Source: Diphasiastrum complanatum (taxonomy: Eukaryota > Streptophyta > Lycopodiopsida > Lycopodiales > Lycopodiaceae). Taken from it: 64,000 nucleotides of DNA. The notes beneath the pieces were generated by a model. The model worked only from the letters and a program-made list of their open reading frames with translations. It searched no databases and was not told the origin of the DNA. Positions 55,146-64,000 of the stretch are shown here, one piece after another (the stretch's first letter is position 1; each line of letters begins with the position of its first letter). Location: assembly GCA_029204225.1 (NCBI GenBank), contig CM055103.1, positions 19,606,925-19,670,924 on the forward strand, given 5' to 3'. Position numbers and translations under genes: made by a program.

Positions 55146-58100
55146 CGCAACGAGATGCAATTCTTTTCCTTCCTCATTATCATACGAAAGACTATAAAGT
55201 ACAAATATATTTATGTTAATATCATTCACAAAAGTTTCCATACCATCTTGACGTCAACAACACACCACATACGAAGGCCCCTTCTACAACAACGTGCACA
55301 AGGTCCCTCAAGAATCGGGCACAAAGCCCATCATTTTTGGCCAAGATGTCAAAGTGAACCTATCAAGTATCAAACTTGATGAGGCGAGAAGAATACCACA
55401 AACAAGCTAGCTCTTGGGAATGAATGCCATTATTTTGACTAGCCCACACACACAGGTCAATGCACCTTGACATCTAGAATCTATCTTTTAGGAGATCATA
55501 GAGGAGGCTTGGCCATGTTACAAACTAGTGAAGCAAACTTGATACCTCAATCCACATGCAATTGTGTGCCATTGAGAAATTGTCATATCCCCAACCAATT
55601 TCCATTTCTTGCTCCCTAGATTCTACCTTTGTTCTTGGATAAAGCTAGTCTAAAAGAAAAGTGGATCAAGAGCTAACCAAAATTCAGTTTAACATTCTCG
55701 GAACCATTAGGATCGGGTATCCTATTGAGCTCACTGGGATACTATCACTCATGAATAAATTCTATTTCTCAATTGAGAAATACTCATCCAAGAAATCAGT
55801 ACCCTATGCACACAATTCCTTCATGAATCTGAATGACTCATAAATTATGTGTCTTACACGCAATACACACAAAACAAACAGTTTCCGGTGAATTCTCTTC
55901 ACACTGTCTTTTTATCAATTAACTTCCATAGGAGTAAATCAACTACTCAAGTTAATTGCTCATGATTTAGAAATCTTAAATGTCTAGGTGAAGAATTCAA
56001 TTATACAAGTATAACACCACATTTAGATCCATATCCAAATCACTTTTAAGTTAACCTATAGATCTATCAAAATAGATCTGTTAACTCTGCAAGTAATGGT
56101 CCAACACAATACTTGATCATATGTCGATGTTAAACGACTAGGGTAAGTGCACCAGATAACCTTAGTAACCAGGAATACATAGCAGATCCACACAAGATTA
56201 ATCGTGCACATATGAGAAAAATCTCACTATGACCCAGTACATAAACACATTTTTTTTGTCCTTGTCTGGCAAATTCCTCCAAAATCTGCATATGTTACTC
56301 ACATATCTTACTGAGAATCTTGTAACTCAGCTATAGAAGTTTCTATTTCTTTTGAGTAAATAACATATCTGGGAAATATCTGAAGTGAATTTTTCCACAT
56401 CACAAGTTTTCCAACCATCATACTTTTATCAACAAAATTCCTTCAATCATTCAACCTACTTCAGATCTTAGTGCACAAACCAAGATTAGGCTGACTTATA
56501 CAGACATCTTTGGATATAAGGTTAAGATTAAAGCTTTATTCCACTGATCCAATCCATAACTAAATGGTACTTGGTAGCCAATCAGCGAACCTAATTTGAT
56601 CTTTACCATTACTTCCCATATTCATGAATATCTCACAGCTCAAAAACCCCCAAAATTACTCTAGTTCCAGATTATTCAAAAGAATCACTAGAGATTTTCC
56701 CTATTCCTCTAGATAGTTCATATACAGTCGAAATGACCAAGTTTATTTTTCAAAACCAAAAGGAAAAATTCAATATAGTTGAAGTATATATCAATAGATA
56801 TCCAATATCTAGATCCGAAATGGTACAAGGAATTCAATTCCTTTAAGAAGATCTTTAATTGCATTATTCGATAATCTAGATACCTTAAAAACTCTATCTG
56901 GATTTCCAATACCAGATAAGCACATATCTATTCCACCCGATACCGGAGTACCCCCATATCTGTTCCAAATGGTAATCCATTTACAAAATTGTGATTTAAC
57001 AAGAATCTGCACATGGCTTTACCGTCACATAAACAACCCATCTGGCTGGTACTATCCATCCCGAATTCCTACTATTTGAGAGTTACAACTCTTAGGAATA
57101 AGGTTCTCATAGTACAAATGTGAACCAAGTGTCATTCTCGTTCCATGTCACAATTTCCATAAAAAAAATACGGTCAACTCATGGTCCTATAGATATTCAA
57201 AATAATTTCAACTTAATGAATTCAAAAAAATTCTAGGGCTATGCAATTTCCATGCAGGGATTATTAAAGAATCCAAACTACATAACACAATCACATTTAT
57301 CTTCAGGTGTCTCATTTTCTTCCTCCCTTAGATTTTTCGGTCACCCAAAAATTCTTTTAGCGAAGGTCCCCGAAAATTACTTAGACACAAGTAAATGCTA
57401 GGCTACTTTCCTTTTGACCACACTAGCTCAATTTCATTACTTTGTTAAAGTCGCCTGAATCAATGGAAAATCAATAATATTTGGATCTGAGTACTCTTTT
57501 TCGATACATCAATTTTTATCGAATATATAGTTACCTCCAAAAATTATGACCTTTATCCATTTATTCACTTTAACAAGTATCTCAAAAGCTTTAGTTTGCT
57601 CAATCCTAAAGATCAAAATCATTTGGGATAAGCCTATCGGTACATCACCAAGTCCAAAAGGAAGAACCGCAAAAATTACCATTTAACTAAGAATATTCCT
57701 ATTCCAAAGTTAAACCGATAAAAAGCACATTACCAGGAACTCAAATTTCCATTTACCGGGCACTAGCCTGGAGAAAATTTCTATGAAGAACGGTATTTTC
57801 TTGCCAATCCTAAATCCATGGATCCAATCACATAGACATAGCAGTTAGGATAATAGTATTTTTCTCCAAAGATTCTCCCAGTTAAAGTCAAAAGAATAGG
57901 TAAATCAGTTCTCAACTGTCGATTTAGGTAGATTTACAAAAAATTCCTTCCAAAATCGACCAATGCTTTGAACACTCAAATTTTTTGCAAAGGCCTTAGA
58001 AAAACCGGGCTATGTAACTAAACAAATCGTTAAGAATAGCCATGCATTCACACAAATGCACTACTCCATATGTCTCAATTAGAATGTCTGGGTCCTCTCA

Positions 58101-59499
58101 AGGTCATTAGTCACCAACAGGCCTCGATGTGGAATTAAATTTAGGCGTGACCAATAATCTCGAACATTGGAGGGCCGGTCTACCATATTAGGACTATTCC
58201 AGGTCCTTAACCGAATATGGCCATAACAACTTCCGTCTTCCTCTTTTATTGCACTAGGTTAATCATTGTTCAAAGTGACTATTGCTATTGGAATTGCTTG
58301 CCTTGGTGTTGTTATGTGAATATCATAAACACATTCAAAACTTAAGCAATCCACTAAAACTGATGCTTTCATCTAGTTATTTGTATCCATGTAAATTACT
58401 CATCCTCTTATGAATGAATTGTGAGTCACAAGCTTTTGACCATTTTATCTAATGTGTAAATTCTTCAAGTCATGATTTTGTCAACGTTCATCACCATATC
58501 TTTTTTTGTCATCAAATTTGGTTTATGCCCCAGTTTTGAGTTACTTATAAAGCCCAAATCCAATACTTTTTAAAAAGACTTTTTAATATTTTGGTTTATC
58601 TCATACATCTTGTAATTGGATACATTGGCATGAACATCCTTTTTCATTTTATATGCCTTTTATGGTTGTTTGTGCCACTTTTATTGTGAAATTTGTGATC
58701 ATGAAATTTGAAGGTACTTTGTGCAACAATCCCAAGCCATGTATATAAATCTTGACGTGTAATGTGTGAAAATTGCAAAAGATTAGCTTGATTAAACCTT
58801 GTAATTATGTACATAGGTGGATCCCACATGTGTGGATGCTATTCCCACCTGTGAAGGACATGCCTAAATAGTTCAAGACTTAGTCTTATGAGTAGATAAG
58901 TCATTTTACCAAGTTTCATTAATTTAGGATCTACATCCTAGAAATAGGAATTTTGGAGAGGTACAATCTCATTGGTCACCAACAAATTAGATCTAGACTT
59001 CAGCAAGAGGTGAAGGGCTGATTGGGGATGGATCAATGGTCCAATAGGATTAGGAGATTGTAAATATGAGGTCCAATTATGTTGAGCATTGTGTTAGCTC
59101 GTGGATCTAAAGTATCATTGGAACGAGCCGCATGACACTGCAAAGTGTTGCTTATGGTCAATGAAGCGAAAACTACAACTCACCACCAAAGGCACGGCAA
59201 GACACCGTAAGTTATCACTTATGGTCACATATGAAGACCAATGGAAGGAGTCAACCGCAACGAACTGCAATACTCTAGCCTACGGTCCATTGTGATGCTT
59301 TAGCAAACCAAAATAAAATGCCAAGTTGGAGCTTGCAATAAGGCTACGATTGCAAATGACGCCACATTCTCATGCTATTGACGCATCCGAAGGAGATCCT
59401 TTTACTGTACTTCTTCACGTCTTCACGATGAACCAATAACCAATCTATGGATCAAGTACAAGGGCTATTAATGATCTTTTAAATTGTGATTAGAATAAC
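55146..59499. other. No gene recognised; AT-rich decayed DNA
   Basis: Over 4 kb without a frame above 70 codons that makes sense. It has the composition of old retroelement non-coding DNA, but no LTR ends or primer sites were found. Confidence 0.4.
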
Positions 59500-59990
59500 T
59501 AAAGATCTTTTGACAACTATATATATTTGAGTGATTTTAAGAACATATACAGACATATACACACGCATACATAGAGTGTGAAAGTGCGACAAAGTTTAAT
59601 CGACCAAAAGCGGTCTTCTAGTAGCTGATTCCTCAGAGTTAGTGATCATTTTAGAGAGAGTAAAGAGTATTGTGAAAGATAACATTCATTTGCCTCTATA
59701 AATAGGAACACGTGCATTGCGCCATTGTCTTGTGATCTGATTATCGTTGTTACTACAACACCTTTTATATAGAAGCACTATTTTCATATCAGTTGTATTC
59801 ATGTTGAATGTTTGAATGCCTCTCAGTCTTTCTCTTTATTATCAGAACTTATTTGTCAGAAACAGAGAATAGTATGACGACTGTCTTAGATGCCTATTTC
59901 TTTGCATTCTCTATGGTGTCTGCGACACCTACTCTGACATCTAAACAAATCAAAACTGCTATAAATCTTAGTCTCTAAAGTAATCCAAGA
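59500..59990 (+). mobile_element. LTR-like remnant related to the LTR at 39.7-40.4 kb
   Basis: Shares, in inverted orientation with 39820-40080, the words CTGTCTTAGATGCCTA, GGTGTCTGCGACACCTAC and TTATCAGAA. An ACTATATATATTTG TATA-like word lies at 59517-59530. Limits are not determined. Confidence 0.45.
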
Positions 59991-59999
59991 TCCTTCTTC

Positions 60000-60372
60000 A
60001 TCATTGTCTTTTCTTTGGTGGGACGACGACCTCTATTCCGTTGTGGCCTGTGAACATCCATCCAAGTCCCATCAGGCTGGATCATTTTGAAAGTCTTATT
60101 TTGTATTAAGTCCCAGATTGGCATGTTTAAGGTTGGTAGAAATTACTTGTGCTAGGAATTGACAAATTTACAAGGATCTCAAATCTATGGATAGATTTGG
60201 GTTTCAATCATCCAATCTATTGTTTTGATGAGTTATTCAGGTGCCAACAAGTCTTTTTTGCAAGTATTATATGAGATCAAAACATGGAGATAAAGATGGA
60301 TCTTTGAGAGCTTGTTTCTTCTTGTACCATTGTCGGACTAATTGTTTCAGACCGTAGATGCTTCTATGCATT
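60000..60372 (-). mobile_element. Ty1/copia RT scrap
   Basis: The minus strand at 60300-60372 reads MHRSIYGLKQLVRQWYKKKQ, the ALYGLKQ-type RT motif. The same stretch aligns with 63260-63330 of the larger copia relic. It ends where Ty3/gypsy integrase of opposite orientation begins. Confidence 0.65.
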
Positions 60373-61425
60373 TTGCATCTAACATTACAGTTTGCAAGAT
60401 CCTACAATCAGAATGCTGGTGGCCAACGATTCATAAGGATACAGAGGAATACCTAAGGAAATGTGATGTGTGCCAAAGGGCGAGGAGGCCAACGAGATTG
60501 AATTATGACCTTCTACACCCGGTCTTAGCCCAAACACCATTTGAAAAGTGGGATTGGATAATATTGGTCCAATTTACCCCACAACAAGAAGTACCCAAGC
60601 CCGATATATAATCGTGGCCACCGACTACCTCACCAAGTGGGTCGAAGCCAAGGCAGTGAGAACTATAGCTGATGGTAGGACCATTGCCAAGTTTCTCTAT
60701 GAAAATATCATTGTGTGCTTTGGATGCCTGATGGAGATAGTCAATGATCGCAGAAGTCATTTCATCAATGAGACAATCAAGGTCATGTTGGAGGAATTCT
60801 TCATGATCCATAGAACCAGTACGCCTTATTATCCTCGCGGTAATGGGCAAGCAGAGTCGTCCAATAAGATTCTATGTAGCATACTCACGAAAATAGTTGA
60901 AGCTAGCAGATCGGATTGGGAACATAAGTTGCATGCTGCTCTGTGGGCATTCAGGATAACATATAAGGGAAGCACTGATCAAATGCCATTTTAACTGGTT
61001 AATGGTCAGGATGCTATAATGGTAGTAGAGTTTTTAGTCCCTTCATTAAGGATTGACACAACGCAACATCTTGATGAATCCAGATCTCTACAATTACGCC
61101 ACGAACCTCTACATAAACTCTGTGAAACACGCTTACTCGTTGTACATGCACTGGCAGCTGAAAAGGAATGACACAAAGCATGGCATGATCGTAGGTTACA
61201 AACGAAAGATATTTGATCCCAAGATCTTCGATCCTGAGATCTAGTCCTGATGTATAAGACCAAGGCGATCAAGGAAAAATTAAAATTCATAGGCGAAGGT
61301 CTTATCGGACCAAAGAGATTCTTAATCATGGAGTCGTGAACTTGGAGAAGCTAGATGGGATGTCTTTTCATACACCCATCAAAGTTAGCCGATTACATAA
61401 GTACTGGCCACTTCAGTGAGACAGA
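60355..61425 (+). mobile_element. Ty3/gypsy integrase relic
   Basis: The HHCC finger region reads HFASNITVCKILQSECWWPT then RKCDVCQRARRP. After a one-base frame change near 60548 the catalytic core reads YIIVATDYLTKWVEAKAV (first Asp), IVNDRRSHFI (second Asp) and GNGQAESSNK (Glu), so the DDE triad is kept. An in-frame TAA at 60992-60994 stands where related integrases have Gln (CAA), consistent with C-to-T change. The frame continues behind it to PIKVSRLHKYWP near 61400, the usual gypsy integrase C-terminus. No RT, gag or LTR of this element is visible. Confidence 0.88.
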
Positions 61426-61469
61426 TCCAGGTTAGTGACGACATGTTACAAAAAGTTCATCTACAAGGC

Positions 61470-61590
61470 CATCACAACTAGATCTAGGAAGATCAAGCCA
61501 GATCAAGCTAGATCCACCAAGATTCAGCCAAATCTGGCAAGATCAGAGAAGATCCAACAAAATTGAAGAGAGATCCAGGTCCAGATAGGA
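61470..61590. repeat. Degenerate AGATC(C/A)A repeat
   Basis: AGATCTAGGAAGATCAAGCCAGATC-type words recur about ten times at 9-14 base spacing, built on AGATCNA. Confidence 0.6.
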
Positions 61591-62208
61591 CCAATAGGAA
61601 AGCAGATCATTAGGTTGCACTAATAAAGCCCCCAATTTGCAGATCAAAGACCTCGATCTGAGAAAAATGGCAAAATAAGGGCAAAATTCACCAAAACTGA
61701 TGGATCGACTACCAAATATCTATCAGAACTTCCACAGAGTTACCTACAGTCAGATCTAATATGGATGTAACAAATTCCCAGTTTCAAGAGTTAAGGATCA
61801 CAGAATCTCAAGATCTCGTCAAAAAACACTCAAAAAGAGCACTTTTTTCATGATTTTTGGAGATCCCCTGGGAGATAGCACTTGAAATTTGGACAGTCAC
61901 TAGATCTGACTAGATGCATCTGTGGAGATCTCTGAGAGAGTTATTGATGGACAAATCATCATTTTATAGTGTTTGCGAGGGTTCCAAGAGACAGAATCTT
62001 CAGAATCATATATTCAGAGTAGCATTTCTGATTACACAGATTTAACAATCTATAACTAATCATAGATTACAATAGTGGCAGATTAAGCATGTCCTAACGC
62101 TCTTTAGCTGACATCATCATATCATATCAGGAGTTTGTACTTTATGGTACTTGTTTGGTCTTCTCGGTCCTTTCGTGCGTGGCGTGTCGCGAACAATTTC
62201 GTTTCTTT
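61591..62208. mobile_element. Probable 3' untranslated/LTR part of the following copia relic
   Basis: It directly follows (minus strand) the end of the copia RNase H frame, where polypurine tract and 3' LTR would lie. A GAAAGGACCGAGAAGA purine-rich word occurs at about 62160-62176. No LTR ends can be defined. Confidence 0.3.
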
Positions 62209-64000
62209 TCATGTTGCGAACAGTTCGTCTTTGAGGTCTTCGTCAAGTTGGGAGTTGAGAGCTAGCAGAGCTTTGGTAATAGAAACACTTTGTTTTTTTA
62301 GCTCTCTCTCAAAGCATGGTAGGTTGATGACTCCTAGAATGCTCTTCTGTTTCTCGAACAGACCTTTGTCTAAGGCCTTTGTGAAGATGTTAGCAACCAT
62401 CTTCTTCATTTCAATGAAAGTAGTCTGTAGCTTCTTCTTTTCGATCAGATCCCTTATCAAGTGGTACTTGATTGCAATGTGTTTCGTCCTTGAGTGAAAC
62501 ACGGGATCTTTTGTCAGGTGCATTGCGGATGTATTGTTCATCTGCAAAAGTAGAGGCTCATTTCTTGTTTCACCTAGTTCATCAAGAAACTGTTTGAGCC
62601 AAGTGATTTCATTGGCCATTTTCCCTTCTACTACGTATTCTTCTTTCGAGGATGATTGAGCTACGATGGTCTACTTTTTGCTGACCCAGAGAATTGCTAC
62701 TCCTTCTGCGATGGTACATCCTCCTGACACACTTTTGTAGTCATCCTTGAGAGATGCCCATCAAGCATCACTGTAGGAAAGCATCTGAAACCCTGCATCA
62801 TGATAATAACACAATCCAAAATCTCTCATTAATTGAAAGTACTAAAAGATTCGCTTCGCGACCTTCCAGTAAGTCGAGCCTGGATTTGTACTGAATTGAC
62901 TCATCCTGAATATGGCATAAGCAATGTCAGGGCGTGTGTTATCTGCAAGAAACATCAGTGATCCGATTAGCTTCTTGTATGGTGTAAGTTGCATCAATTC
63001 TCTTTCTTCTTCAGTCTTTGAACAATTTTTCTCCGTCATAGTCTCTGTCAATCTGTAATCCAAGATAACATCTGGCTTCTCCTAAGTTTGTAATCTCAAA
63101 ATAATTTGAGATGTCGTACTTTATCTCAGCAATAAGTTCTTTACTTCTGCAGAGTATCAGGACGTCGTCCACATATACAGCTACAATGATGATCTTCCCA
63201 TCTATAATTCTTACATATATGCTCAAGTCAGCTATTAGTGGCTTGAATCCTAAAGTTTCAGGGCTTGATCTTTCTTCTTATAACATTGTTGTGCTAATTG
63301 CTTCAGGCCATAGTGCATTCTGCATGCATAAGTAGGAAGTGAGTTTGAAATATAGTCTGGAGGTTGATCCATGTAGACTTCTTTGTCTAATTTGCCATGT
63401 AGGAATGTTGTCTTCTCATCAACAATGTGAATTTTGAGATCATAAGTGGTTGCATATGCAAACAGTAGACGTAGGGACGAGATCTACCTGGCACGAATCT
63501 TGTTGGCGCTCTTCATTCTCTTGTTGATCTTCTCGGAGATTCCTTTGGTATTGCAATGCTCTTGTCTTTATTTGTTCTGCTAGGTCCGAAACCATTTCAG
63601 TTTACAGGTGTTGTAGCAGTAGGCTGGCTTGCGAATCTTTCTTCGTCTGATTCGTCGCTCAATTGAGGTGCGACTCGAACATCTTTGTCTGATTGTTTGT
63701 CCTCTGCTCCCTTTGTCATGGTTGGTAGATTATAATATTGTCTTCCAAGAACTTCATAACTGACAGGATTGTTGTTGGCCATTGTTCTGCTCTCATCGAA
63801 CTTGACGTCTCTGACTGTCTTCATTATGTTTGTCTCTGGCATATAGATTTTGTAGTATGACGAATGATTGTCATATCCTACAAGATATCCTTGTTCTGCT
63901 TTCTCATCGAGCTTCTTTCGAAGCTTGTCAGAAACATGTGCGTATGCTACACAACCAAAGATTCGAATATGAGTCAGATTGGGTCTTCTACCCCACCATA
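62209..64000 (-). mobile_element. Ty1/copia pol (integrase end, RT, RNase H), broken; runs off the window
   Basis: Reading down the minus strand from the window end: an integrase C-terminal stretch (FGCVAYAHVSDKLRKK, QGYLVGYDNHSSYYKIY, about 63960-63840), a Gln/Glu/Asp-rich linker, RT segments KTTFLHGKLDKEVYMDQP, MHYGLKQ, AVYVDDVLIL (YVDD near 63170), NLGEARCYLGLQI, then KKLIGSLMFLADNTRPDIAY and RNase H with ITWLKQFLDELG, DPVFHSRTKHIAIKYHLIRD and MVANIFTKALDK, ending at TGA 62209-62211. Several stops and frame changes make it inactive. Gag, protease and the start of integrase lie outside the window. Confidence 0.9.

Noticed and set aside
62135-62497. A plus-strand 120-codon frame
   Set aside because: It is the antisense shadow of the copia RNase H frame on the minus strand.

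Overview
This is nuclear DNA of a land plant. Three intact plant housekeeping genes with spliceosomal (GT-AG) introns or plant-specific domains sit in a large excess of decayed retrotransposons, tandem arrays and very long (GA)n microsatellites. The low gene density, the long GA tracts, the MULE-like SWIM transposase and the Penelope-like reverse transcriptase suggest a repeat-rich, non-flowering lineage such as a fern or lycophyte. That lineage call is inference; no marker in the window fixes the species.

Layout. 0-9 kb: an LTR (family A) with a tRNA-Met primer site and a large inverted repeat, T-rich and CATCCGA-rich low-complexity DNA, a Ty1/copia gag scrap, and a reverse-strand copia RT scrap fused to an inverted family-A LTR end. 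9-23 kb: a mosaic of repeats containing a Penelope-like retroelement relic on the minus strand (13.2-16.9 kb, with a second fragment at 22.7-23.3 kb), two copies of a 1.3-1.5 kb duplicated block, many copies of a small covarying palindrome (GTCCA-TCGC-TGGAC), and six GA tracts, several of which mark the exact ends of homology between copies. 25.7-27.1 kb: an intact single-exon GIL1/DUF641 gene (+). 29-40 kb: nested decayed copia elements and a broken MULE-like SWIM transposase (-). 41.5-43.8 kb: an intact four-exon RPL27 gene (+) with telo-box and site II promoter motifs. 49.3-52.1 kb: an intact four-exon proline dehydrogenase gene (-), with an AATCAGA array and a cluster of G-box/ACGT cores 1.2-2.3 kb upstream of it. 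54-60 kb: mostly unrecognised AT-rich DNA. 60-64 kb: a Ty3/gypsy integrase relic joined to an antisense copia RT scrap, then a reverse-strand copia pol that runs off the window end.

The three host genes are unrelated in function (light-dependent gravitropism, cytosolic ribosome, mitochondrial proline catabolism) and show no sign of working as a cluster. The most interesting material is the Penelope-like element with its conserved Cys-rich upstream domain, the recurrent covarying palindrome, and the GA tracts that both expand inside repeat monomers and coincide with rearrangement breakpoints.
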